Shown here piece by piece: positions 25,391 through 33,557 of a stretch of 64,000 nucleotides of DNA. The first letter of the stretch is position 1; each line of letters starts with the position of its first letter. The translations under genes and the position numbers were made by a program. The DNA is from Longimicrobiales bacterium. GTDB taxonomy: Bacteria; Gemmatimonadota; Gemmatimonadetes; Longimicrobiales; Gaopeijiaceae. The notes beneath the pieces were generated by a model. It was not told the origin of the DNA. It ran no database searches and worked only from the letters and a program-made list of their open reading frames with translations. Where the stretch lies: the NCBI GenBank assembly GCA_951828585.1, contig OX639991.1, forward strand, positions 2,574,576 to 2,638,575. The letters run 5' to 3'.

Positions 25391-26540
25391 CGCGGGCGGG
25401 CTGTCGCTGGATCCGGTTGCGGCCTTTATCGATGGGCGCCACCGGGAGTACCGGGAGCGGGTGGTGACGTTTTGCCGGGAGGAGATCGGGGACGGGCACG
25501 ATCCCGAGACGGATGCGGCGGCGCGGATGCGGGCGCGGGAACTGGTGGGGCGGATGGGGGCGGCGGGCCTTTTCGAGCCGATCCGCGACGGGGATGTGCG
25601 CGGCTGCCTGGTGGCGCGGGAGGTGCTGGGGTGGTGGTCGCCGCTGGCTGACGCGGTATTCGCGCTACAAGGGCTGAGCGCGACGCCCGGGTTGACCCGG
25701 AAGGTGGATCCGGGGGGCTGGGTGGATTTGGCGCTGGCGGGCAAGGCAATGGGCGCATTCGCCATGACGGAGTGGGAGGCGGGCTCGGATGTGGCCTCGA
25801 TGACCACGACGGCGGTGCCGGACGGCGCCGGGTACCGGCTGAACGGGGGGAAGACCTTCATCTCGAACGCGGGGATCGCGGACTTCTACGTGGTGTTCGC
25901 GTCGACCGACCCGGAGGCGGGGACCTGGGGGATCTCGTGCTTCGTGGTTCCCTCGGATGCCGAAGGCTTCGAGTTCACCGGGTCGCTGGTGATGAGCGCG
26001 CCGCATCCGCTGGGCGAGGTGCGGTTCAACGACTGTCGCGTTCCGGGCGAGATGATGCTCGGAGACGTGGGGACCGGATTCAAGACCGGGATGGCCACGC
26101 TGGACCGACTTCGTCCGACCGTCGCGGCGGCGGCGTGCGGGATGGCGGGCCGGGCGCTGTGGGAAGCGCTGGAGCACGCCCGGGGGCGGGAGCAGTTCGG
26201 CAAACCGCTGGGGTCGTTCCAGCTGATCCAGGAGAAGCTGTCCCATTCCGCCATGGAGCTGACCGCGGGGCGGTTGCTGGCGTACCGGGCCGGGTGGGAG
26301 AAGGACCGGGGGGCCGAGCGCATCACGATGGAGGCAGCGATGGCCAAGGCGTTCTCGACCGAGGCGGCGCAGCGGATCGTGGACCGGGCCGTGCAGGTGC
26401 TGGGCGGCAGGGGCGTGCTGGCCAGTCATCCGGTGGACCACCTGTACCGCAGCGTGAGGGCGCTCAGGATCTACGAGGGGACGACCGAGGTCCAGCACCT
26501 GATCATCGGGGGTGGGCTGGTGCGGGGGGACGGGCGGTGA
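25383..26540 (+). CDS. Acyl-CoA dehydrogenase family protein
   Basis: A 385-aa FAD-dependent acyl-CoA dehydrogenase. AFAMTEWEAGSDVASMTTTA is the flavin/substrate signature, FISNAGIADFYVVFA follows, and the C-terminal helical bundle has REQFGKPLGSFQLIQEKL and VLGGRGVLASHPVDHLYR, ending RALRIYEGTTEVQHLIIG, where the Glu of YEGT is the usual catalytic base. It probably dehydrogenates a cyclohexane- or ring-opened CoA intermediate. The start is TTG 25383, chosen because GGAGG lies 8 bp upstream at 25370-25374 and it overlaps the previous stop by 8 bp. Confidence 0.9.
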   Translation: MFDAGGLSLDPVAAFIDGRHREYRERVVTFCREEIGDGHDPETDAAARMRARELVGRMGAAGLFEPIRDGDVRGCLVAREVLGWWSPLADAVFALQGLSATPGLTRKVDPGGWVDLALAGKAMGAFAMTEWEAGSDVASMTTTAVPDGAGYRLNGGKTFISNAGIADFYVVFASTDPEAGTWGISCFVVPSDAEGFEFTGSLVMSAPHPLGEVRFNDCRVPGEMMLGDVGTGFKTGMATLDRLRPTVAAAACGMAGRALWEALEHARGREQFGKPLGSFQLIQEKLSHSAMELTAGRLLAYRAGWEKDRGAERITMEAAMAKAFSTEAAQRIVDRAVQVLGGRGVLASHPVDHLYRSVRALRIYEGTTEVQHLIIGGGLVRGDGR

Positions 26541-26556
26541 CGCGGAGCCGGCAACC

Positions 26557-29106
26557 TTGAGGATCAATGTGATAGGGGGTGGGCCCGGCGGGCTCTTCGC
26601 TGCGCTGCTCCTCAAGAAGGACGACCCGGGCCGCACCATCGAGGTCTTCGAGCGCAATCGCCCGGATGACACCTTCGGCTTCGGGGTGGTCTTCTCGGAC
26701 GCGACCCTGGAGGAGGTGGCCGAGGCCGACCCCGAGACCTTCCGCGAGATCGCGCAGCGCTTCTACCACTGGGACGACATCGACATCCACTACCAGGGTG
26801 AACTGCTGCGTTCGACGGGACACGGGTTTGCGGGACTGTCGCGCCGGGACCTGCTGTTGCTGCTGCACCGCCGCTGCCGGGAGGTGGGGGTCGTCCTCCA
26901 CTTCGAGCATGAGATCGCCGACCTGAACCCGTATCTGGACGCCGATCTGGTTATCGGGGCGGACGGGCTGAACAGTCTGGTGCGGGAGCGGTTTGCGGAC
27001 GCCTTCGAGCCAGCGGTCGACCGGCGCCCGAACCGCTTCGTCTGGCTGGGGACGACCCGGCCCTTTCCGGCATTCACCTTCTACTTCCGCGAGGACGAGC
27101 ACGGTCTATGGCGGGTGCACGCCTACCAGTACAAAGCGTCGGGCAAGTCGACCTTCATCGTCGAGGCCACCGAGGAGACGTGGCGGCGGGCGGGGTTGGA
27201 TACGGCCAGCGAGGAGGAGACGGTGGGTTTCCTGTCCCGGCTCTTCGAGGAGGAGCTGGAGGGGCATGCGCTGATCCGCAACCGGTCGCTGTGGCGGCAG
27301 TTTCCGACGATCGTGAACGGGCGCTGGTCGGCGGGGAATGTCGTACTGATCGGCGACGCGGCCCACACGGCGCACTTCTCGGTGGGGTCGGGGACGCGGC
27401 TGGCCATGCTGGACGGCATTGCGCTGGCCGGGGCGATGCGGGGGTTGGGGGGGGGTGCGACCGGTCAGGCGGAGGGAGCAGCGCAGGCGAAAACGGATGA
27501 GGCGACGAGGGACCCAGAATCCGACACGTGCCCGCGGGCCGGTGACCGGGCGGGTGATACAGGCTTCGCCGGTGCCCTGGCGGCCTACGAAGAGGAACGC
27601 CGCCGCCCGGTGGAGTCGTTGCAACGGGCGGCCCAGGCCAGCCTTCAGTGGTTCGAGGACACGGAGCGGTACTTCCGGCTCGAGCCCGTACAGTTTGTCT
27701 TCTCTCTGTTGACGCGGAGCCTGCGCATCTCGCACGAGAACCTGCGCGAGCGGGATCCGGCGTTCGTCGATGTGGTGGACCGGTGGGTGGCCGCGAAGGC
27801 CGAAGTCCAGGCGGGGGTGACCATCGCCGAGCACGAAGCCGCATTGGGGATCGTGCGGGAGCCCGGGGAGGCTGGGCCGGTTACTCCAGAGCCCGAGGCA
27901 TCTGCCAAAACCGGGGTCGTCGTCGGCCCGGCGCTTCCCGGTACCCTGGAGCCTGTCCGCCGGTTACCGCTTCCCCATCCCCCCCCGCCCCCCCTCTTCA
28001 CCCCCTTCCGGCTGCGCGACATGTTGCTCGCCAACCGCATCGGCGTATCGGCCATGTGCCAGTACTCCGCCGAGGACGGCACGGTCGACGACTGGCACCT
28101 GGTCAACCTCGGATCACGGGCGATCGGCGGCGCGGGGCTGGTCATGACGGAGATGACCGCGATTGGGCGCGACGGACGAATCTCGCCGGGGTGCGCGGGG
28201 CTGTACACGGGGGAGCACGTAGCCGCATGGCGCCGCTTGACCGGATTTGTGAAGCGTTTCACAAGCGCGAAGATCGGCATGCAGCTCGGCCACGCGGGCC
28301 GCAAGGGGTCGACGCGGCTGTTCTGGGAGGGGCCCGACGAGCCGCTGGAAGAAGGCGGCTGGCCCATCGTGTCGGCGTCTCCGATCGGGTACTTCGACCA
28401 CAGCCCGGTGCCGGACGAGCTGGACGAGGCTGGCATGCGTGCCCTGATCGGCGAGTTCGAGCGTGCGACCGCCATGGCGGCCGAGGCCGGCTTCGACCTC
28501 GTCGAGATCCACATGGCGCACGGCTACCTGCTGGCCAGCTTCCTGTCCCCGCTCACTAACCTTCGAACCGACCGCTACGGGGGAAGTCAGGAGAACCGGT
28601 TGCGCTTCCCGCTGCGGGTCGTGCGGGCCGTGCGCGCACTCTGGCCCGACGAGAAGCCTCTGTCGGTGCGGCTGTCCGCGGTGGACTGGTGGCACGGCGG
28701 CAACGAACCGGGCGACGCCGTCGAGATCGCCCGGGCGCTCAAGGCGAACGGTTGCGACATCGTGGATGTCTCGTCGGGGCAAACGGTTCCGTACCAGCGC
28801 CCCCGCTACGGCCGCCAGTACCAGACCCCATTCGCCGACCGGATCCGCCACGAGGCCGGGATCGCGACGATGGCGGTCGGCAACATCTCGTCCTTCGAGG
28901 ACGTCAACGGGATCATCGCGTCGGGCCGCGCCGACCTCTGCCTCATGGCGCGCGCTCACCTGTGGGATCCATACTGGACCAGGCACGCCGCGTACGCGCT
29001 GGGGTATCCCCTGCAGTGGCCTCCACAGTACGACACACTTGACCGGTACACGCCGCGCTTCGGGGCGGCAGCCGAGGCCTTCGGGCCGGAGACCCGAGAT
29101 GAGTGA
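26557..29106 (+). CDS. Fused aryl-CoA monooxygenase/reductase (anthraniloyl-CoA or salicylyl-CoA type)
   Basis: An 849-aa two-domain flavoenzyme. Residues about 1-420 are a FAD aromatic hydroxylase (RINVIGGGPGGLFAALLL at the N-terminus; GDAAHTAHFSVGSGTRLAML near residue 265). Residues about 475-845 are an Old Yellow Enzyme-type FMN reductase (LANRIGVSAMCQYSAEDG, IGMQLGHAGRKGS, EIHMAHGYLLASFLSPLTN). This fusion is known from 2-aminobenzoyl-CoA monooxygenase/reductase, which hydroxylates and then reduces the ring of anthraniloyl-CoA; salicylyl-CoA 5-hydroxylase relatives share it. Two low-complexity insertions (about residues 295-335, and a Pro-rich linker at about 430-478) make it longer than I expect for the family. 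The TTG start at 26557 is preferred: GGAG lies 9 bp upstream and the FAD loop starts at once. Confidence 0.9.
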   Translation: MRINVIGGGPGGLFAALLLKKDDPGRTIEVFERNRPDDTFGFGVVFSDATLEEVAEADPETFREIAQRFYHWDDIDIHYQGELLRSTGHGFAGLSRRDLLLLLHRRCREVGVVLHFEHEIADLNPYLDADLVIGADGLNSLVRERFADAFEPAVDRRPNRFVWLGTTRPFPAFTFYFREDEHGLWRVHAYQYKASGKSTFIVEATEETWRRAGLDTASEEETVGFLSRLFEEELEGHALIRNRSLWRQFPTIVNGRWSAGNVVLIGDAAHTAHFSVGSGTRLAMLDGIALAGAMRGLGGGATGQAEGAAQAKTDEATRDPESDTCPRAGDRAGDTGFAGALAAYEEERRRPVESLQRAAQASLQWFEDTERYFRLEPVQFVFSLLTRSLRISHENLRERDPAFVDVVDRWVAAKAEVQAGVTIAEHEAALGIVREPGEAGPVTPEPEASAKTGVVVGPALPGTLEPVRRLPLPHPPPPPLFTPFRLRDMLLANRIGVSAMCQYSAEDGTVDDWHLVNLGSRAIGGAGLVMTEMTAIGRDGRISPGCAGLYTGEHVAAWRRLTGFVKRFTSAKIGMQLGHAGRKGSTRLFWEGPDEPLEEGGWPIVSASPIGYFDHSPVPDELDEAGMRALIGEFERATAMAAEAGFDLVEIHMAHGYLLASFLSPLTNLRTDRYGGSQENRLRFPLRVVRAVRALWPDEKPLSVRLSAVDWWHGGNEPGDAVEIARALKANGCDIVDVSSGQTVPYQRPRYGRQYQTPFADRIRHEAGIATMAVGNISSFEDVNGIIASGRADLCLMARAHLWDPYWTRHAAYALGYPLQWPPQYDTLDRYTPRFGAAAEAFGPETRDE

Positions 29107-29890
29107 ACAACAGGATCCGATCAATTACCAGAGCCTCGCGATGCTCCCGGAGCTGCTGTCCCTGCAACGGCCGATCTCCGACCCGCCGGAGCATGACGAG
29201 ATGCTCTTCATCATCGTGCACCAGGTCCACGAGCTGTGGTTCAAGGCCCTCCTGCACGAACTCGACCGCGTACGGGAGCTTCTCACGGCGGGCGATGAGG
29301 CCCGGACCGCCGCGACGCTGAAGCGTGTGCGCGCGATCGTGAAGGTGCTGGTCGGCCAGCTGGACATCCTGGAGACGATGACCCCCGTCGAGTTCGAGTC
29401 CTTCCGGGATCACCTCGAAACGGCCAGCGGTTTCCAGTCGTCCCAGTTCCGCGAGCTGGAGTTCGCGCTGGGAATGAAGCGGGCGGCGGTGCTCGAGGCG
29501 TTCCCGGATCCCGGCGAGCGGGGCCGGCTGGAGCGCAGACTCGCGGAGCCGTCGCTCTGGGATGCCTTCCTGCGGTTCCTGGTCCACAACGGCTACGAGG
29601 TCCCGGAGCGGGTGCTGGCTCGTGATCTGACCCAACCGGTCGCGTCCGACGCTGAGGTGCAGCGGGTGCTGGCCGAGGCGTATCGCGCGGACCCGGCGCT
29701 GGTCAACCTGTGTGAGTGCCTGGTGGACCTGGACGAGGGTTTCCAGGAGTGGCGCTACCGGCACCTCAAGATGACGGAGCGCACGATCGGCAACAAACCG
29801 GGAACCGGTGACAGCGCGGGGGTGGCCTACCTGGCATCCACCCTGAAGCCGGCGTTCCCGGATCTGTGGGAGATGAGGACGGCGTTGTGA
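29099..29890 (+). CDS. kynA: Tryptophan 2,3-dioxygenase
   Basis: A 263-aa heme dioxygenase that opens the indole ring of L-tryptophan to N-formylkynurenine. The conserved substrate-binding segment DEMLFIIVHQVHELWFKALLHE near residue 38-58 holds the distal His; FRDHLETASGFQSSQFRELE is the family signature; the heme-ligand histidine lies in EWRYRHLKMTERTIGNKPGTG (about residue 220). The length is normal for bacterial enzymes. ATG 29099 overlaps the end of the aryl-CoA monooxygenase/reductase gene by 8 bp, and kynureninase follows with a 4-bp overlap. Confidence 0.96.
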   Translation: MSEQQDPINYQSLAMLPELLSLQRPISDPPEHDEMLFIIVHQVHELWFKALLHELDRVRELLTAGDEARTAATLKRVRAIVKVLVGQLDILETMTPVEFESFRDHLETASGFQSSQFRELEFALGMKRAAVLEAFPDPGERGRLERRLAEPSLWDAFLRFLVHNGYEVPERVLARDLTQPVASDAEVQRVLAEAYRADPALVNLCECLVDLDEGFQEWRYRHLKMTERTIGNKPGTGDSAGVAYLASTLKPAFPDLWEMRTAL

Positions 29891-31107
29891 CCGGGGGGCT
29901 TGCCCGCCACTACTCGCGGTTCCGGGTCTCGGAGCGGGTGCTGCTGACGGGGCACTCCCACCAGGCCTGGCCGGATATGGCCTTCGAGGCGCAGCAGCAG
30001 GCGTGGCTGGATGCGGCCGAGATGGTGGACGACAAGTGGGACCGGGCGTTCGGAATGGCGGACGAGGTGCGGGCGGGGTACCGGCGGTTGTTGGACGATC
30101 CGGATGGGCATATTGCGCTGGGACATAACACGCACGAGCTGGTGGTGCGGTTCCTGTCGGCGTTGCCGTTGCGGGAGCGGCCGCGGCTGGTGACGACGGA
30201 CGGGGAGTTTCATACGGTGCGGCGGCAGCTGGATCGGCTGGAGGAAGAGGGGATTGAGGTGGTGAGGGTGGGGACGGGTGGGGGGCGGGGGACGGGACGG
30301 GGGCCGTCGGATTCGGGTGGGGCGCCGGACGCGGGTGATTCGATCGCCGGACGAATCATTGCGGCGGTCGACGACCGCACGGCGGCGGTGCTGGTGTCGT
30401 CGGTGCTCTTCCGGGACGCGCGGATTGTGGATGGGCTGGACGAGGTGGCGCGGGCGTGTGCGCGGGTGGGGGCCGAGTTGTTGGTCGATGCGTACCATTC
30501 GCTCAACGCGGTGCCGTTTTCGGTGGTGGGGATGGGGCTGGGGGACGCGTTCGTGGTGGGAGGCGGGTACAAGTACTGCCAGCTCGGGGAGGGGAACTGC
30601 TTCTTGAGGTTTCCGCGGGACTGCGGGTTGAGGCCGGTGTTGACGGGGTGGTTTGCGGAGTTCGGGACGCTGGCGGGGGGGCCGGGGGAGGGTGGGGTAT
30701 CGTATGGGGAGGGACATCTTCGGTTTGCGGGGTCGACGTATGATCCGGTCAGTCACTACCGGGCCGCGGCGGTGTTCGAGTTTTTTCGGGAGCAGGGGTT
30801 GGGTGTGGACCATTTGCGCGAGGTGAGCCTGGCGCAAATACGGCGGCTGGCGGGGGGGGTGGACGCGCTGGACGCGGATCCGGACGTGCTGAGCCGGGAT
30901 CGTAGCGTGCGGCTGTCGAAGCGGGGCGGCTTTCTGGCCATGGACACGCCCCGTGCCGGGGAGATCTGCTGCAAGTTGCGGGGTCGTGGGGTCTATGCGG
31001 ACTTCCGGGGCCGCGTGTTGCGGTTGGGGCCGGCGCCGTATGTGACCGGGGAGCAGCTGGATGAGGCGGTGGCCGTGCTGGGGGAGATGGCAGCCTCGCT
31101 GTCGTGA
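29887..31107 (+). CDS. kynU: Kynureninase
   Basis: A 406-aa fold-type I PLP enzyme of the class V aminotransferase group. HYSRFRVSERVLLTGHSHQAWP is a kynureninase-like N-terminus, DAYHSLNAVPF holds the PLP aspartate, and GGGYKYCQLGEGNCFLR has the Schiff-base lysine (Lys229). It cleaves kynurenine to anthranilate and alanine, which links the tryptophan dioxygenase to the anthranilate-activating CoA ligase. A Gly-rich insertion (about residues 130-150) resembles those in the monooxygenase/reductase. GTG 29887 overlaps the kynA stop by 4 bp; a GTG at 29866 is possible but less likely. Confidence 0.92.
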   Translation: MTGGLARHYSRFRVSERVLLTGHSHQAWPDMAFEAQQQAWLDAAEMVDDKWDRAFGMADEVRAGYRRLLDDPDGHIALGHNTHELVVRFLSALPLRERPRLVTTDGEFHTVRRQLDRLEEEGIEVVRVGTGGGRGTGRGPSDSGGAPDAGDSIAGRIIAAVDDRTAAVLVSSVLFRDARIVDGLDEVARACARVGAELLVDAYHSLNAVPFSVVGMGLGDAFVVGGGYKYCQLGEGNCFLRFPRDCGLRPVLTGWFAEFGTLAGGPGEGGVSYGEGHLRFAGSTYDPVSHYRAAAVFEFFREQGLGVDHLREVSLAQIRRLAGGVDALDADPDVLSRDRSVRLSKRGGFLAMDTPRAGEICCKLRGRGVYADFRGRVLRLGPAPYVTGEQLDEAVAVLGEMAASLS

Positions 31108-31274
31108 AGATTGCCATCCACGGCGCCGGAGGTGTCGGCGGCTACTACGGTGCCGTCCTCGCACGCGCCGGACACGATGTCTCCCTGGTCGCCCGGGCGG
31201 GAGTGCCAACCCCCTTGCAGTCCCTAATTTACTCCATGTTGCTTCCCCGGGAGATCAAGGCGAGGGGAGAATGA
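31104..31274 (+). pseudogene. Truncated 2-dehydropantoate 2-reductase (panE-like) fragment
   Basis: A GTG overlapping the kynureninase stop by 4 bp opens a 56-codon frame that begins VKIAIHGAGGVGGYYGAVLA and continues RAGHDVSLVARAG. This is the unmistakable NADP-binding start of PanE/ApbA reductases, normally about 300 aa. Similarity stops after about 33 codons (near 31203), and the remaining residues (TPLQSLIYSMLLPREIKARG) are unrelated. The gene has lost its body, probably by deletion or recombination just after 31200. The intact start and overlap suggest it was once the last gene of the operon. Confidence 0.8.
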
Positions 31275-31305
31275 TATGATTATGATATCAAAACGATATC
31301 AGAGT
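31273..31305. repeat. Three 11-bp-spaced GATATSA repeats
   Basis: GATATGA at 31273, GATATCA at 31284 and GATATCA at 31295 are spaced exactly 11 bp apart, in a markedly AT-rich island directly after the panE breakpoint. One-turn spacing places the motif on the same face of the helix, like an operator for a multimeric regulator or a recombination footprint. The rest of 31306-31535 shows no gene I can support. Confidence 0.55.
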
Positions 31306-31535
31306 CTGGCATTGCGATGGCGAGCCTCCTCCTCCAACGCGAGGCCAACGGGACCGGAGGTTGAAGCGCGACAGCCGGGACAGGGTCACCCGGAAAACCC
31401 CCAACGCGCGTGCCGAGATCGAAACCGGTAGATTCCGGACACGAAGTGTTGGTCTTCACTCCCACCACGAAATGAGGGTCTTCGCGATCCCGCCGCCGGG
31501 ACCCGAGGCCCTTCCATCCATCCCGGAGACAAACC

Positions 31536-32303
31536 GTGATCATGACGCCATGGGTTCAGCGGCTATTGCTGACGAACGTGGTCGTCTTTCTGTTCTCGAT
31601 GGTCTTCCGGGCCCTCATCGTGGACTTCGCCCTGGTCCCCATGGCGATCCTCTACCGTCCGTGGACGCTGGTCACCTACATGTTCCTCCACGGCGGCTTC
31701 GGCCATCTCTTCCTAAACATGCTGATGCTCTTCTTCTTCGGGCCGCGGTTGGAAGAGCGGCTCGGAAGCCGGACGTTCATCTGGTTTTACCTGGCGTGCG
31801 GAGTGGGCGGCGCGATCCTGTCCTTCGCGACCCCATACGCGATGATTGTGGGGGCGTCGGGAGCGATCTTCGGGGTGGTGGTGGGATTTGCGCGGTACTG
31901 GCCCCGCGAGAACATCTACATCTGGGGCGTGCTGCCGATCCAGGCGCGGGTGCTCGCGATCTTCATGGTGGCCATCAGCCTCTTCGCCGGTTTCGCAGGG
32001 GCCCAGGACGGAGTCGCACACTTTGCCCACCTGGGGGGACTGGTCGCGGGGTGGCTGTTCCTGAGGATCTGGGAGCGGCAGCGTCAGCGACGCGTCGTGA
32101 AACAGCCCGCGCGGCCTCGCAAGGTGTCGATCGTGGTTGACCTGGAGTCGTTGGAGCGGTGGAAGTCGATACCCCGTGAACGGCTGCACGAAATCAACCG
32201 GGAAGAGGTGGACAAGCTGGTGCGGAAGGCGAACCAGTCCGGGGCGCGGTCGCTCACGACCGACGAGCGGGAGTTTCTGGACCGGATGTCGGAGTCGGGG
32301 TAG
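31536..32303 (+). CDS. Rhomboid-family intramembrane serine protease
   Basis: A 255-aa membrane protein with six likely transmembrane segments in residues 1-185. The rhomboid signature is complete: WTLVTYMFLHGGFGHLFLNM (loop-1 and His region), GASGAIFGVVVGFA with the catalytic Ser, and the partner His in VAHFAHLGGLVAGWLF. It cleaves membrane proteins within or near the bilayer. The last about 65 residues are a charged cytoplasmic tail (DLESLERWKSIPRERLHEIN, ending in DEREFLDRM), common in this subfamily. GTG 31536 has GGAG upstream; ATG 31542 is a possible alternative. Confidence 0.9.
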   Translation: MIMTPWVQRLLLTNVVVFLFSMVFRALIVDFALVPMAILYRPWTLVTYMFLHGGFGHLFLNMLMLFFFGPRLEERLGSRTFIWFYLACGVGGAILSFATPYAMIVGASGAIFGVVVGFARYWPRENIYIWGVLPIQARVLAIFMVAISLFAGFAGAQDGVAHFAHLGGLVAGWLFLRIWERQRQRRVVKQPARPRKVSIVVDLESLERWKSIPRERLHEINREEVDKLVRKANQSGARSLTTDEREFLDRMSESG

Positions 32304-32386
32304 CGCTGCCGGCCCGGCGCCTCGCCGCGCTCGGTGTCCTTGCGGAGTAGTAATCGGACTGCGAGGGACAGGGTGGGGATGGTCCG

Positions 32387-32415
32387 TTGCATCTGGACGC
32401 CGTTGCCGCTACAAT
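32387..32415 (+). promoter_or_regulatory. Promoter of the ParS/RES toxin-antitoxin operon
   Basis: TTGCAT (32387-32392) and TACAAT (32410-32415) are separated by exactly 17 bp. The boxes match consensus at 4 and 5 of 6 positions and lie 44 bp upstream of the antitoxin start. Confidence 0.6.
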
Positions 32416-32417
32416 TC

Positions 32418-32427
32418 ACCAATTGGT
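32418..32427. promoter_or_regulatory. 10-bp palindrome overlapping the transcription start of the TA operon
   Basis: ACCAATTGGT is a perfect palindrome two bases after the -10 box, exactly where an autoregulatory operator is expected for a toxin-antitoxin promoter. Binding by the antitoxin's Xre-like domain is an inference. Confidence 0.5.
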
Positions 32428-32458
32428 CATTCTCTATATACCGTTTGGAGTAATTCGA

Positions 32459-32878
32459 GTGCAACTCTACAAGCAGGGGGTGCCCGGGCCTCTGTCGCCC
32501 CTTCTCGTCCGGGAAGGCGTTGTGACTGTGGTCCGTCGCGGCCTTCCCTTCCCAATGCTGGATGAAGTGGCCGCCGCCGCTGGAGTCGGGCGACTGGCAA
32601 TGGCCAGGGTGATCGGCCTGTCCCCCACCACCATGACGCGAAGGCGGAAGTCAGGTGCGCTGACGACTGAGGAATCGGACCGGCTCGTACGTGTGGCGAG
32701 GCTGGTGGGGATGGTCTACGAACTGATGCGGGGGGACGGGGAGGCGGCGCGCCGGTGGCTCGGGGAGGGGCATGAATTGATCGAAGGAGAGTCGCCGCTC
32801 GAACGGGCGTCGACCGAAGTGGGTGGCCGGGAAGTCGAGCAGCTCATTGGACGACTCCGGCACGGAACGTTCAGTTAG
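32459..32878 (+). CDS. Xre/MbcA/ParS-type antitoxin
   Basis: A 139-aa antitoxin of the DUF2384 (ParS/MbcA) family. The N-terminal half holds an Xre-like helix-turn-helix (AAAAGVGRLAMARVIGLSPTTMTRRR); the C-terminal half (TEESDRLVRVARLVGMVYELM followed by AARRWLGEGHELIEGESPLE) is the toxin-binding domain, whose conserved W-L-x(n)-P-L pattern is clear. It neutralises the RES-domain toxin encoded 41 bp downstream and probably represses its own promoter. The GTG start at 32459 has GGAG at 32447-32450. Confidence 0.9.
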   Translation: MQLYKQGVPGPLSPLLVREGVVTVVRRGLPFPMLDEVAAAAGVGRLAMARVIGLSPTTMTRRRKSGALTTEESDRLVRVARLVGMVYELMRGDGEAARRWLGEGHELIEGESPLERASTEVGGREVEQLIGRLRHGTFS

Positions 32879-32919
32879 CGATCCGTGAAGAGGAATCCGG
32901 CAGTCAGCCTGTGGAGCGC

Positions 32920-33396
32920 ATGATCGAGGCGTGGCGCCTTGCCGCGCCGGAGCACTCCAGGACGGTTGGCGACATGCTCTCCGGAGAGGGGGCACTTCGG
33001 TTCGGCGGGCGGTGGAACAGTCCGGGGCGCAGAGCGGTGTATCTGGGTGGCAGTCTCGCTCTTGCGAGCGTGGAGTTGCTGGTGCATCTGAGGGTGCCGG
33101 ATGTGTTGAGGACGTACCGCAAGCTCCGCGTGAGAATCCCGGAAAGGCTGATCTCCGAGGTTGATGAACGGGGATTGCCGGCTGGATGGGCGATGCCCAG
33201 CCTGCATCCGGTCACCCAGGAGATCGGAGATCAGTGGCTTGCGTCGGGGGGCTCCGCCGTGTTTCGCGTGCCCAGCGCGGTGGTCGACGGTGAACGGAAC
33301 TACATCCTGAATCCCATTCATCCGGGCTTCGCCGAGATCGAGGCTGGCAGTATCGAGGACTTCCGATTCGATGCCAGGATCGTGAAGTCGGAGTAG
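32920..33396 (+). CDS. RES-domain toxin (NAD+ phosphorylase family)
   Basis: A 158-aa RES-family toxin. The three signature residues appear in ALRFGGRWNSPGRRAVYLG (Arg), the YLGGSLALASVELLVHL region (Tyr, Glu) and a conserved Ser (SAVFRVPSAVV, followed by the NYILNPIHPGF motif), which line the ADP-ribosyltransferase-like pocket. Characterised members (MbcT, ParT and relatives) degrade NAD+ or modify a target, arresting growth. It pairs with the ParS-type antitoxin just upstream. ATG 32920 is used; GTG 32911 is an alternative with no better ribosome binding site. Confidence 0.88.
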   Translation: MIEAWRLAAPEHSRTVGDMLSGEGALRFGGRWNSPGRRAVYLGGSLALASVELLVHLRVPDVLRTYRKLRVRIPERLISEVDERGLPAGWAMPSLHPVTQEIGDQWLASGGSAVFRVPSAVVDGERNYILNPIHPGFAEIEAGSIEDFRFDARIVKSE

Positions 33397-33487
33397 GGGC
33401 GTGGGCGAACAGGGCCGAACCAGGAGGCCGTTCCCGTCCTTCGCCTTCGCTTGAGAGGGTCGAACGCCTATGTTGTCCGCCCAGCCG

Positions 33488-33516
33488 CGGTGGAAAGGGA
33501 ACGGGGGTTTCCACCG
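33488..33516. repeat. 9-bp perfect hairpin upstream of the DUF1761 gene
   Basis: CGGTGGAAA (33488-33496) pairs perfectly with TTTCCACCG (33508-33516) around an 11-base loop. It lies between the RES toxin and DUF1761 genes. No T-run follows, so it is either an inefficient terminator or a 5'-UTR element. Confidence 0.4.
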
Positions 33517-33557
33517 GGCAATCCAATCCGATCCCCCGGCCTGTGGAGGAATCCCCA

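Noticed and set aside
29827-31209. A 460-codon minus-strand frame opposite kynureninase.
   Set aside because: Shadow of kynU with Arg/Pro/His-rich low complexity and no motif.
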